Shown one piece after another: positions 22,850 through 33,245 of a DNA stretch of 64,000 nucleotides. Origin of the DNA: Micrasema longulum (lineage: Eukaryota; Arthropoda; Insecta; Trichoptera; Brachycentridae); NCBI GenBank assembly GCA_022494885.1, contig JAGVSM010001370.1:467218-531217 (forward strand), read 5' to 3'. The notes beneath the pieces were generated by a model. It saw only the letters and a program-made list of their open reading frames with translations, was not told the origin of the DNA and made no database searches. A program made the position numbers and the translations under genes. Each line of letters starts with the position of its first letter. The first letter of the stretch is position 1.

Positions 22850-23081
22850 TGTGCTTTGTATCCTGAAGCCGGGTAAACACGTGATTATAATAACCACGCA
22901 TTGTGTCCCGGTCTCGTGTTTTTTCGTGGTTTACCAGCAGCGAAAAAGTATTAATAAAGTAACTAGGTGTCAATAAAATGCACTTTTGAGACAGCTGGTG
23001 AGTCACGTGAAAACACCGGACCGGGACATAACGCATGGATATATATATTCACGTGTTTACACGGCTCCGGGATACAAAGTG
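22850..23081. mobile_element. foldback element, about 230 bp
   Basis: The left arm from GCTTTGTATCC (22853) and the right arm ending GGGATACAAAG (23079) are inverse over about 85 bp each. They share CGGGTAAACACGTG / CACGTGTTTACACGG and GTCCCGGTC / GACCGGGAC. G+C is higher than the flanks. It has no coding capacity. Confidence 0.8.
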
Positions 23082-23099
23082 TTAATAAAATAAAATAAT

Positions 23100-23200
23100 A
23101 TCTGGTTGTAACGTCATGATCGTCAAATGTATAGCATAACTGTTTGCAACGTGATGATCGTCAAATGTTAAGCATATCTAATGGCAACATGTCAGCGAAA
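23100..23200. repeat. GATCGTCAAATGT minisatellite, part 2
   Basis: Two units, AACGTCATGATCGTCAAATG and AACGTGATGATCGTCAAATG, each followed by an AGCATA word. Confidence 0.65.
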
Positions 23201-23814
23201 AATAATATCGAGTATAATTGTAGGCACCGTCATCAGATTTTTGCCTTTAGTATTTTGTTTAATGCTGTGGCTTCTTATTTTAGATGTAATGATATTATAT
23301 TTCTAGAACAACTATTGTGGGAAGGAGTTCTGTCATTGTTGTTTGTATTTAACAATTGTTATTTGTTTTTGATTCCTTAGACTTCATCTTTTAAAATCCT
23401 TTTGCGAATAATATTAATGCTTTCTTGGAAATTTCCCGAGGTATTTATATAGCGTAACATTGTATAAATAATACATTTAGATTCAGTTTTATTCCTTGTC
23501 TGAGACAGTAATGAAGATGAATTGCGTTCATATTATTTAAGCTTGAACAAAATTAATTAATGCCATTTATATCAAAAGTGTAATTGGATATGTTTGTTTT
23601 CGCCGAGAATTGTTGAAATTGTGGAATGGAAATGAAAAAAGTAGTTTGATAATAATTATTAAAGGAGATTGAAATGTTTTCAATCAAATTTTCACTGCTT
23701 TATTTTTAATTTTAGGCATTTTGGTTTACCAGTTTCAACCATCGACCCATTTTTTTTTCCATTTTTTTTAATGAATATTTATATTAGAAGCACTTATATA
23801 GTGGTTATTTTTAA
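23201..23814. other. unassigned AT-rich intron
   Basis: No recognised feature. Confidence 0.4.
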
Positions 23815-23910
23815 CATGAAATAAATATAAAACAACATTGTTTTTAACCACTTGTTTTTATTTTTTCTACCCACCGGTTTCATGGCTACACAAGCTTCAT
23901 CACGCTATAC
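23815..23910 (-). repeat. hammerhead-like motif repeat, copy 2
   Basis: Minus strand: GTGATGA (C3 of CTGATGA replaced by G), AGCTTGTGTAGCCAT as a small stem-loop, GAAAC, then CCGGTGGGTA able to close a 3-bp stem, then an A-rich tract. It is the best-preserved member of this group. Confidence 0.55.
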
Positions 23911-24137
23911 TTAACTAATTAATCTTCTCCTAATTTATTTTTGCAGTGATTACTAACTATCATCTAATAAATACATCGAAATATACGGAGCTAATCAGTT
24001 AAGTCTTTTTGTCATGTTGCTCTTGTAAATGTGAGAATTGTAAAGTGAGATGGATACGATCTATAAAACTAGACAGGAGTGGACTAAAGGAAATATTGTT
24101 TGTTTGGTTATTTTTTTATTTTATTTTTTCTACCAAA

Positions 24138-24215
24138 TAAACAACATTGTTTTTAACCACTTATTGTTTTTTTCTACCGATTGGTTTCATAGCTTAAGGC
24201 CTCAATAAAGAAAAA
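24138..24215 (-). repeat. hammerhead-like motif repeat, copy 3
   Basis: Minus strand: TTGAGGCCTTAAGCTAT, GAAACC, AATCGGTAG, then the shared A-rich tract and AAGTGGTTAAAAACAATG. The first core box is degenerate. Confidence 0.5.
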
Positions 24216-24959
24216 AGGGAACGAAAAATTTCAACATTACATTAACTTGAAGCATGTTAAAAAATATATAAATGAAAATCCAAATCATATTATTAGAAAA
24301 CATCTAAGGTTATTTTTAAATGAACTATTTTTAATGACTAAAAAAAGTATGTACTCGTAGATGAATAAATTTACTTTTCATCGCCAATATGATAATCACT
24401 TTTTTTTAGATAAATAAATATTTTAATATTCGAACCATTTTCTTAAAGTTGTAAATAACTTGCGTGCAAACGCAAATATTTGTTTTTTAGAAAAAGAAAA
24501 AAATAAGTAAATAATCCAAGGACCTCTTTAATAAAATAATCTTAAAATAAATATTTCAACTCAATCTTTAATAAAAACGAACCCGGGGTTTTATCCGTGG
24601 CAACCGAATGCGCCGGTACCGTAATTTAATATAATTTTAATTTATTTATCCATTTTAAAGAAATAAGGATATTTTGTGATGCAATTTAACTCTACTTTAA
24701 TGGGGATTGCGGTATTAAAAATACCCTTGTAATACTGAATAACGGAAATCTTAGGATATATTTTATTACTTTTCGTTTGATTAAATAAAACCCTTTGCGT
24801 TCTTTAAAAGTGATAATAAGATTAATTACAACCGAATCCAAAGCAATCTGATGTAAATGATTTTTTTTTTTACAAAAAGATAGAATAATTATTAGAAGCT
24901 TTACGACTTACGTCCAAATGATATTTATAACCTCAGTATGGAGGACAGATTTATTTGTT
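24216..24959. other. unassigned AT-rich intron
   Basis: No recognised feature. A GC-richer spot at 24580-24625 (ACCCGGGGTTTTATCCGTGG) is unassigned. Confidence 0.4.
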
Positions 24960-25207
24960 ATCATCATCATTCCCTTTCCGCACCTAATAATGCATAGGGC
25001 ACTGCAATCGCATTGTATCTTGATTATTTTTCTTACATGAAGGTAAGGGGATCAGTCTTACGCTTCAGGTATCAGTCCAGAGGCTTTGAAATATTCTAGT
25101 GTAAAAACACCCTTTTAAATCATATTTCATATCAACTATATCGGGAATCGAACCCGAGACCTCTTGCATGGTAGACAAATGCACTGACCATTACACCACG
25201 GGGCCGT
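24960..25207 (-). mobile_element. SINE-A, best-preserved copy
   Basis: Reverse strand: GGCCCCGTGGTGTAATGGTC (A-box region), GCAAGAGGTCTCGGGTTCGA (B box), then the complete body to the GATGATGATGA end. This copy gives the clearest view of the family's roughly 250-bp core. Confidence 0.88.
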
Positions 25208-25227
25208 TTTTTTTTTTTTTAAATTGC

Positions 25228-25352
25228 GATCTATTAGTAGCATGAAAAAAATTTTTAAATTTGTAATTTCGCATTCCCGCAAAAACGGTCATTCCATTGG
25301 CCACACCCCTAATACGTCACGATTCATGTGTATTTGTTCCTGGTCATTGGAC
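25228..25352 (+). repeat. repeat S, copy 1
   Basis: GGTCATTCCATTGGCCACAC then CCCTAATACGTCACGATTCA and TATTTGTTCCTGGTCATTG. The second copy is at 60575-60780 and extends further right. Confidence 0.65.
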
Positions 25353-25384
25353 TTTAGACTTTTTTACCAGAGATAATAAAATAC

Positions 25385-25690
25385 AAGCTTTGCTGGGCAG
25401 TATTCAAATCCCTTCATGAAATGGCTCCAAAATACCTATCGGTCCTTTGTATTAGGGAAAATACGTGCCAAAGAAAATCTACTCTTAGTTCAGCATTTCA
25501 TTCAGGAAGAGGAAAACTTGTCGAAATCCGGCGCTCCCCAAGCACTAGATTTGGAGATCGCGCTTTTGCCGTTGCCGGCCCCTCCGCCTAGAACCAATTT
25601 CCTTCAAAATTACGAATCATCGACAGTCCCAGTCAGTTCAGATCCCAACTAAAATCCCACTTCTTTAGACTATCATACCCTCAATTTTAA
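25385..25690 (+). pseudogene. CR1/L2-like LINE C-terminus, one nonsense codon
   Basis: A 102-codon frame reads FKSLHEMAPKYLSVLCIREN, then RRSPSTRFGDRAFAVAGPSA, a TAG, NQFPSKLRIIDSPSQFRSQL and KSHFFRLSYPQF before TAA. The 'H-MAP-YL', 'GDRAFAVAGP--WN-LP' and 'F+S-LK-HFF' strings are the usual C-terminal tail of CR1/L2/Crack-type reverse transcriptases. The TAG stands where Trp (TGG) is expected, so the copy is only lightly decayed. The polymerase core is absent (5' truncation). Confidence 0.82.
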
Positions 25691-25879
25691 ATCTGGAAAT
25701 ATAATATATCACTTTAGTTTAGTTAGAATGTGAGTTTATTAAGTTTTTTTCACAAAAATAACGCTATATATTTTATATAGGCTGATTTCAGCCAAATATT
25801 ATTATTGACGCGTGTAGCAGTTATCTGCATCAAAAAGCAAAAATTCCGTTTTTTGTCTTTTCATATCTTTGTATACAAA

Positions 25880-26270
25880 TCATAATCATCATCATCACCC
25901 AGCAGTGCATAGAGCTCTTCATCCGTACTCCAATTGCAGCGTATCATGATGATTTTGTATCACGGGAGGAAAGGTGATCAGTTTTACGCTTTTTTTTAGT
26001 CCAAGGTCTATAAAATATTGCAGTGTAGAATCACCTTTTACCAATATTTCGCGTCCATCAATCAATTATTGAATCTCAAACCTGGTAGGCGCTAACCACT
26101 AAACTACAAGGCCGATTTATTTCCACTTTGCAGGCTTTTCCTGGAAGTGAACTATCAAGAAAACACTCGTCCAGTATTTTGGTTCAATTTCACACCTATA
26201 ACTGTATTCTTGATCTGTAAATACCATAGAATTAAGAACAGTCCAGAAACCGCATACGCACATCAAACAG
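25880..26270 (-). mobile_element. SINE-A with 5' block
   Basis: Reverse copy: CATCATCATCACCCAGCAGT end, body, a degenerate B box near 26070-26085, and the 5' block remnant (AAAACACTCGTCCAG, TTGGTTCAATTTCACACC) at 26158-26195. Confidence 0.65.
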
Positions 26271-26329
26271 AAGGCGACTCAACTTAAACTCAAGACTTTT
26301 TAATAAATTTTTGTAAGTTTACTTAATTA

Positions 26330-26745
26330 TACAATGTTTGATGTCCAAATGCTTGCAGACAGGCTGGATTTCCTCCCTAGAGAGTTGTTCGTATTTAAAT
26401 TTATTTCAACAGAGAGGATTGTTGAATTACTACCTGGTAAAAGAAGAAGTATAAAAATTGGAAAAAAATTTCCAGGCGTTGCCTAGTAGGTGATTTGGTT
26501 CAGCCGGATGAATCTCACCCACGTGATAAAGGTTTCAGCTCTTTTACTTCACAAAAGTCAACAGATGGAAGAGTTGAGGAAATGTGGATGTTCAAACATG
26601 GGCAGAATGGTGAATGTTACACAGTGTGTAAAGTGGCCACTCAAACCAGCCGATGACAGGTCATAAGCCCTGTAAATGCCTAGACTTCCATATTCCCATC
26701 TCAAAAACTATTTCCCTCTCTGTTGAAATAAATTTAAATTACTTA
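26330..26745 (-). mobile_element. M1 element, A-C'-B' layout
   Basis: Module A (CCAAATGCTTGCAGAC ... CTGGATTTCC) leads into ATTTAAATTTATTTCAACAG. The reversed centre follows (GGCGTTGCCTAGTAGGTGAT), then the B arm (CAGTGTGTAAAGTGGCCACT) and the inverse end CTGTTGAAATAAATTTAAAT. The centre is reversed compared with the left half of the copy at 48441-49125. Confidence 0.78.
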
Positions 26746-26859
26746 ATTATGTTTAATCTTAAGAGGAAACGCGGTCTGACTTTTCTTCATACAAACGTAT
26801 TCACGTATTTTCCCTTTGAATTATGGCACTATAGAAATGTTTTTTTTTACAATAACAAC

Positions 26860-27165
26860 AACAAAAAACTATTACCCCGCTTTCCCGTAAGCGTAGGCAG
26901 AGATGATAGAACGCCACATCACTCTACCTTTGCATTCAGATCGCGCTTCCTCTACGTTCATAGATCTTTTCATGCACGCGCGCCGATTATTCCAACTTTT
27001 GCCAAATCCATCATCGAGTATTTGTTAGATTTGGTCATGCCATGTCTTTCTCGGTTTTCTCTATTTCTGCATCTATGAAAATTCGCATTGTAAATATTAT
27101 TAGCCGTTCTTTCGTTGTCCATTCGCTCTACATGTCCAAACCAGCGCAGAGCTCTTATTTATACA
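26860..27165 (-). pseudogene. RTE/CR1-like LINE C-terminal tail
   Basis: Minus strand: RWFGHVERMDNERTANNIYN at the 27150 end, continuing through a degraded middle to CKGRVMWRSIISAYAYGKAG near 26880. 'RW-GHV-RM' and 'W-S---A-P-GK-G' are characteristic of the tail that follows the reverse transcriptase in these LINEs. The overlapping + frame at 26653-27078 is a shadow. Confidence 0.7.
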
Positions 27166-27189
27166 TTTTAGATATTTACAATTGGCGTG

Positions 27190-27530
27190 TCCCTATATTG
27201 TTTCGTTTTTAAAAAAAATAGTTTATTATGGGAACGAGAACCATTCAAACCCGTAATAAATCACAGTTTTATCTGCTGTCTTCGGGCCCACGGCGCACGG
27301 TATACAAATATAACTATTTTTGAAAAACGCAAAACATACCGATACAGAACATTTTATTCCGATATTCTGTCTAAAAAATAACAAAATCGGTTTTGAGGTG
27401 CGGAAGACGGTAGAGCGGACCGTCGATTTTGTATATTTTAACAAAAGGTCTGACATGCAGTTGTCTTTCTGTTCGAACACCTATTTATCAAAATTCTCTT
27501 CTCTGTCCTCGCAATTTATCTAAACCGAAA
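27190..27530 (+). repeat. repeat T, uninterrupted copy
   Basis: TTTTATCTGCTGTCTTCGGG, ACCGATACAGAACATTTTAT, CAAAATCGGTTTTGAGGTGC and ATTTATCAAAATTC recur in the same order at 39404-39910, where SINE-B interrupts. Several short frames overlap here on both strands and none is recognised. Confidence 0.65.
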
Positions 27531-28129
27531 CACAAAAATAATAATGTATACGAACATTTTTAATTTGGAGTAAACACAATAATTGATATCAAACTTTCGA
27601 TTGTGTTCAATAAATCTATTTAGCAAGAACTCAAATCTAGCAATAGCAAAGCATTGCCGGGTTCAGCTCGTTCTTTTATGTAAATGAAACGTAGATCTTG
27701 TAAGGCAAGAGTACCGACATAAGAAGAAGATTGGGTTGGAATAGTTATAATTTGATTGATTAATGTATTTTGTTATTGTATAGTTTCTTTAAAATATATA
27801 TGTACTTCAAGTAATTAATGTGTACAGTACGAGTATATTAATATTTCATACTCGATTTTTTTTAAATATTTTTATTTTTAAGCACTCTTTATACCACATA
27901 TATGTAAATTGCAGAAATGCCGTATATAAATAAATAAATAAATAATAATATTTACCAGTATAATGTTCCCGTTTACGTGTACGAATATGCATAGAAGATG
28001 TTACTTCAATGTTATACGAGTCTTAAGTTTATAGACCACGTGGATTACGTGCATCTCCCTCGCAATAACGGTTAGCGTTAAACAATACTTAACCAATGCA
28101 TTTTAATTTATTAATTTAACTTTTTGTTC
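27531..28129. other. unassigned AT-rich intron
   Basis: A TAAATAAATAAATAATAA run at 27928-27950 may be a LINE tail. Otherwise nothing recognised. Confidence 0.4.
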
Positions 28130-28200
28130 ATATTTTTTTGTACATTGGCGGGCTTATTGCCAAATGGCATTTTTTTTCAACCAACCAATAAAATAAAAGT
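28130..28200 (-). repeat. LINE-type 3' tail
   Basis: Reverse strand GCAATAAGCCCGCCAATGTA, the same tail as at 1-30 and 2905-2950. Confidence 0.5.
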
Positions 28201-28349
28201 TTTATTTTTATAATTTAAGTGACAGGACATATTCAATAGAAAAAAAATATTAAAAAGCTACAGATATATAAAAATATAAATAAACGTATTTGTTTATAAA
28301 TTACCTTAAATCAAAACTATTACTCAATGGGAAAAAGGAAAAAAGAGGA

Positions 28350-28911
28350 AAAAGGAAAGGAGGAGAGATTGAGGAAGAGAAAGGAGATTTTTCTTCAGAC
28401 GTGATTTATACAGAGATAATGTAGTAACATCTTTGATGGTGCATGGTGGATGGTGGATAGTAGATGATTCTACAGTCGAGCCGCATGGACAATATATCAG
28501 TTAGAGAAGAAAGGGGAATTGTGGATGTGTACTAAGAGAGTGCCTTGAGAATTAGAACGAAGAGGTAAACCATGAACTGAGAAGTGTTGAAATTTTTTAC
28601 GCAGGTATATAGGAGCGTTAGGACTATGAAGTTCATTGAACAGAAGTGAGAGGGAGTGATAGTCTCTCCGCTGTCTAATTTTGAGCCATTTCAGTTGCCT
28701 ACGATAATCAGAAATGTGGTCATATTTCCTAAGACCAAAAATGTACCTTATGCATGTATTCTGAAGTCGGTCAAGTTTATCGAGTTGCTCACAGGTTAAA
28801 TTAGTCATGGAAACATCAGCGTAATCTAGAATGGGTAGTAGTAATGCTTGTACAAGGGTACATTTAGTATAATGGGTAAGAATTTTTGCAACCTTCAGTG
28901 AGTGTAACGTA
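28350..28911 (-). pseudogene. Jockey-like LINE, reverse transcriptase C-terminus
   Basis: Minus strand frame 28911-28497: VAKILTHYTKCTLVQALLLP, ILDYADVSMTNLTCEQLDKL, DRLQNTCIRYIFGLRKYDHI, LKWLKIRQRRDYHSLSLLF and APIYLRKKFQHFSVHG, then stop. After it AARL-NHL (Trp to TAG) and a frameshift lead to TTLSLYKSRLKKNLLSLPQ. The order 'DYADV', 'LDRLQN-CIRYIFGL', 'LKWL-I--RR-YH' is typical for this clade. The polymerase palm is missing. Confidence 0.85.
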
Positions 28912-29095
28912 TAACATCATCGTCATCGTATTTTTTTTAAATTTATGAATACAATCTAGATTGCGCCATCAATATAAATAAAAATTTATCCGCACTTTTC
29001 TGATACAAATAAAAATAACAGAAAATGATAATTTAAAAAGTATATTAATTTAAAAAACAATACTGCGAATTTATAAAAAATAAAACTACACACAT

Positions 29096-29252
29096 TTTGA
29101 CAGGCCAGGGGGGCAATTGCAGTGGTAAATATAGCGCAAAACACCCAGGCTTGAGAAAAATCACATTAAATTTTTGTGTTCTCACCGGGAGTCGAACCCA
29201 AAACCTTCCGTGCGTGAGTCAAGTGTCTTGACCGCTACATCACGGAGGCCGG
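29096..29252 (-). mobile_element. SINE-D
   Basis: Reverse copy: CCTCCGTGATGTAGCGGTCA head (A box), a GGTTTTGGGTTCGACTCCC B box, GGTGAGAACACAAAAATTTA body, and CAATTGCCCCCCTGGCCTGT end. About 155 bp. Confidence 0.8.
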
Positions 29253-29394
29253 TCTTTGACGGTCATCGTATTATTATCATTAATTTAATACTTGTTATAT
29301 TAAAATTGATTGTCTTATTCACCCAAACCATTATTGAATCAACTGCTCCATAAGTGTATAGTTTATGTTATGTTTCTGTTCTTTCACTGTGCGT

Positions 29395-29920
29395 TTTATT
29401 TTATTAACATAAACGGCAAATCTGCCTTTTACAAAAATTTATAATACTAACATATTTGGCTTAACATTTTTTTTTCAACACATAAATTTCTTTATACCCA
29501 AGATTTTAAAAAGAATTAAACCTAAAATGATTTATATTAAAAAAAATTAATCAAAAAATTTTACAGCATATTTAGTAGAAAGTTCAAAGAATTCAAGATT
29601 AAATGTAAAAAACAAAATTAAATAATAAAACATCCAAAGTAATATAACAAGAAAATCATGAGTACTGTTGCATACTGCTGGGAAAAGTGAACAAAAAACT
29701 GTATATATTATGAAATGCATTAATAAATAAATATAATTACCATTCAAAAGGTTTGTTCTATAGGAACAGTACCCTACATGAAATATATCAGATACGTGGG
29801 AATAACTATTGCCGAGTTCATGAAGTCTGTTTAATACGGCATTACAAGTATACACTGTCCGTGAATTGTTGATACAAAACGGTGGCACTTGTCTAGTCAT
29901 TCTTCATTAGTTTTGTAAAA
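29395..29920 (-). mobile_element. LINE fragment, partner of 21785
   Basis: Minus strand: TRQVPPFCINNSRTVYTCNA, VLNRLHELGNSYSHVSDIFH, VGYCSYRTNLLNGN, stop, then a UTR shared with the + copy up to AGGCAGATTTGCCGTTTATG. The coding part is more decayed at the + copy. 5'-truncated. Confidence 0.8.
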
Positions 29921-30011
29921 AAAATAATCAATTTGTACGTAAATTAATTATAAACATAAATGCGTGATGTTTAAAAATGTCTGAACATTTTGTTAATTAT
30001 CCCTGTTGATT

Positions 30012-30144
30012 AATACCCGTATGCATAGATAAAACTTAAAGTGAGGAAAGTACATTCTAATTTCAAATGCAAGAAATAACTTGAAGGTGAAGACAATAGA
30101 ATGTACTTTCCTTACCTTAAGGTTTGTCTCTGCATACGGGAATA
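30012..30144. mobile_element. palindromic MITE with AATA flanks
   Basis: Arms 30016-30059 (CCCGTATGCATAG ... AAAGTACATTCTA) and 30097-30140 are inverse over 44 bp, with a 37-bp loop. AATA borders both ends (30012-30015, 30141-30144), a likely target duplication. Confidence 0.85.
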
Positions 30145-30619
30145 AGTTTATCATCTTTGTTTATTTTTAAATGTAAAAATACTTTTAAAAAAAAAGTATA
30201 TTAAGTGTTTTCGGCACTGGTAACCTCATATTTTGATTAATAATTACAATTTTCAATGGAAAAAATATGCATAAATATTTTTTTTTAAATATATTATTAT
30301 CCATTAACTTAATTATTAACTATATTTTACTCGTAACACCGCTATTTTTTTATTCCCATGAATAATGGTTTGTGTATTTGCCTATCATGAGATTAGGTCC
30401 CAGGGTAGCGATTACTAGCACAATCGTTATCGGTACATATCAAGACGGTATAAAATAAATTCTGTATTTATGTACAAAAATATATATATTTGTATGAAAA
30501 ATTATAGTATCTTCGTCGGTAACCTGTAAATGATCATGTTTAAAAATACATATTGTGTTTTTTATACATAAAACTTAATTATACTTTGTAGATAAAATTG
30601 AAGATAAACGTTAACTTTG
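30141..30619. other. unassigned AT-rich intron
   Basis: No recognised feature. Confidence 0.4.
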
Positions 30620-30960
30620 TTAACAAATTACAACGGGGATGGAGAATACCTTAAAAAGGGAATATCGAAGTCTAGGCATTTACAGGGCTTATGATCAGTC
30701 ATTGGCTGGTTTAAGTGGCCACTTTACACACTGTGTAACATTCACCATTCTGCCCATGTTTGAACATCCATATTTCTACAACTCTTCCATTTGTTGATTT
30801 TAGTGAAGTTAAAGAGCTGAAACTTTTATTGTTGTGAAGAAATTTATCTGACTGAACTATTTCACATATTAGGCAACGCCTGAAAACTGAAAAACTGGGG
30901 TGAAATCCTGTCTTTTGTCTACAAACATTTGGACAAACTCAAATATTGTTAACTTTGCTG
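30620..30960 (+). mobile_element. M1 element, B-C-A layout
   Basis: GGGATGGAGAATACCTTA, GTCTAGGCATTTACAGGGCT, CACTTTACACACTGTGTAAC, AGGCAACGCCTGAAAAC, then the A module reversed (GGTGAAATCCTGTC ... TTTGGACAAACTC). Confidence 0.78.
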
Positions 30961-31787
30961 TCAACATTATAATACGAGCCCGGGTGATAACCCCTATATA
31001 CGAGGGGTGGTCCAAAAATCGTGTAATTAGAGGATTGCCTGGGGAAGTCGGGGTACTCATATACTATAAATGAGTAAATAAGGACTCATAAAAAATACCA
31101 AGTATTGACATAAAAAAGTAATTAGTTTCCAAGTTGAAAAGACGAATGTCGACATTATTCTTTTTGAGATTTTTATTTACTATATAAGCATATTTTTGAC
31201 AGCTGTTTTTTTTATTTTTTTTTTGGAATTTACGGTAAATAAATGACCTTGTAATGTTATCACTAATTGGGATAAACTGTAAAAGTTAGAATTTTATATA
31301 AAAAAACGTTAACTCAAATGTAGTTCTGCGGGTAGTTCATTGTTGTTTAGCGCCTGTCATGTCGATTTTTAATATATGCGAGTATTGAAATGAGCGACAA
31401 GTGTTCCGTAACTATGTCGAACTACGGCGCGTATCTACGTTACTACAAACAGCACTGTCAAATGCAATTTCGAACGCGAACTAGAGAGAAAATGGATTTT
31501 GCGATTTGCGGTTATCGGCGGACGTGAAAGCTTTTTGCAATACTGTCGCGCATACTCGTATATTTACATAAGGTTTTAGTGGAAGGATATAGAATACATG
31601 CGATGCAATGCGGAACGAATATTAGTTTAACAATCTAGGAACTTAATTCTAAGTACAATAATTTATTTTTATACATTTTTCAGTTCCTGAAACTTAGATA
31701 ATTAGATATTTGCTATCGGGACCATTTCGTGTTTCATATCTTTAGGGCTTTGTTAACTCAACATTTTGTTGATATCTAAATCTTACA
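30961..31787. other. unassigned intron
   Basis: A GC-richer part at 31390-31560 (GAACTACGGCGCGTATCTAC, GGTTATCGGCGGACGTG) has no frame or match recognised. Confidence 0.35.
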
Positions 31788-31950
31788 CTACTGTCGCGAA
31801 CTTGCGGATTAAAGGTCCGAAGTTCGCACCCCACTCTACCACAAATATATTCCCATTTTCTAATAGTAAATTATTTTCGAATCATTGAAAATGGCCCCCA
31901 ATTTTGAAATAATAGGTTCATTAAAATAACGCAAATGTTCTTTAAAAAAA
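31788..31950 (+). mobile_element. SINE-B, head partly lost
   Basis: AAAGGTCCGAAGTTCGCACC then CCACTCTACCACAAATATAT, TTTTCTAATAGTAAATTATT, GAAAATGGCCCC. Other copies are at 39597, 60187 and 63230. Confidence 0.7.
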
Positions 31951-32094
31951 AAAATAGAAAACTTGTGAAGTTAATTCATTTAGTTCCGTTTGTTTAAGAT
32001 GTGGAAATTTTCATTATATTATTTATGAAAAACTTTTTTTCTTAAGATGAAAAAATATAAACATTTAAGATGAACTTAAAATATTTATTTATAA

Positions 32095-32260
32095 GGTGGT
32101 TATACTCTGCAATATTTGATCATTTCTGGACTTGGACCTGAAACATAAAAATGATTACTTTACCTTTCTATAACTGATTATTTAGATACACTGCATTCAC
32201 TTTACCAACGCCCTGTACATCATCGGGTAAGAGTTTGATGACGATGATTAATCAGATTAA
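32095..32260 (+). mobile_element. SINE-A, 3' part
   Basis: ACTCTGCAATATTTGATC, GGACTTGGACCTGAAACATA, ACCAACGCCCTGTACATCAT and a GATGACGATGATTA end. Confidence 0.65.
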
Positions 32261-32384
32261 TTAATGATAAATTGAAATGAAAACACATCGCGTACGTTAA
32301 AATTATCATTTTAAAAGTTGCGATATAACTTGCAACTTAGTGAAATTCTTTTTGGAAGTTCGTTGTAATTTATAATGTAAATAA

Positions 32385-32480
32385 AAGAGGAGTGATACTT
32401 AAATTTGAAATAATCAGTGACAGGTTTCATAGCTTTTGCGGCATCTTTGAGACTTCAAGAACATATGAGGTGTCTTCACA
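32385..32480 (-). repeat. hammerhead-like motif repeat, copy 4
   Basis: On + GAGTGATACTTAAATTTGAA leads into the reversed core. On minus: TCTCAAAGA, TGCCGCAAAAGCTAT, GAAAC, CTGTCACTGATT. It shares its outer part with the TIR element at 44980-45151. Confidence 0.5.
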
Positions 32481-33159
32481 ATAATATTTTTTTCAAATTC
32501 ACAAATCGCCTAATCAATTTTAATCATGACTTTAATAAAGATAGATGAGGTAAAAACTTACAGGCGAATAATAAAGGGTTTAAAGTAAATAAAATGGAAA
32601 TATTTCACATTAGGAAAACTTTAAAATAAAATTCGTTCCTTTGATCAATGATCAAACAACCTTCAAAAATAGCACATTATACGATGTTTTATTGTAATGG
32701 TCACCCTATACCTATTAAACTCACGCCCCTTCCTTCATCCCTTTCCTCTTTTTTCAATAATTTCTCCCAAAACATCGTACAAAATTAACCTAATCAGTAG
32801 ATGTAAGGGTTGCTTATAAAAATGCATGGCATGTTGGTTTTATATTTTTGTGTCACAACTATGGTAAAAGAGTATAATGAGTTTTGCATGTTGGTTCAAT
32901 TGGTATCCTGACGAAGAGACGGGTACGACTAGATACCGGTAGACATAGAAAAGTCAGTTAGTAGTTACATACAAATATTTAATACTCGTAACATTTAGTT
33001 ATATTTTAGCAATTAATAAAAGGGTAAAACAACCCGTAACGTATTATAAATAGGCCCTTTAGACAATAATAATTAAATTTAATTTATTTTATAATGTAAT
33101 TTTGAATTTTCTCTCCATACTGTTTTTGTGTAAATACATTTAATTTTATATTAAATATA
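32481..33159. other. unassigned AT-rich intron
   Basis: No recognised feature. Confidence 0.4.
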
Positions 33160-33245
33160 CGAATCTCGAAGATGTGTCGAAAGCTACGAAATCGGTTACT
33201 GGTTATTGAAAATTTGTAGATTTAGTATCGCTTGTCTTTAATTTC
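33160..33245 (+). repeat. hammerhead-like motif repeat, copy 5
   Basis: TCTCGAAGA, TGTGTCGAAAGCTAC, GAAA, TCGGTTACTGGTT. The last block can fold as a short stem ending in U then U, where a hammerhead would place its cleavage site. It is followed by AATTTGTAGATTTAGTATCG, related to the end of the element at 44980-45151. Confidence 0.5.

Noticed and set aside
26653..27078. 141-codon + frame
   Set aside because: Spans the end of M1 and the antisense of a minus-strand LINE tail; mixed origin.
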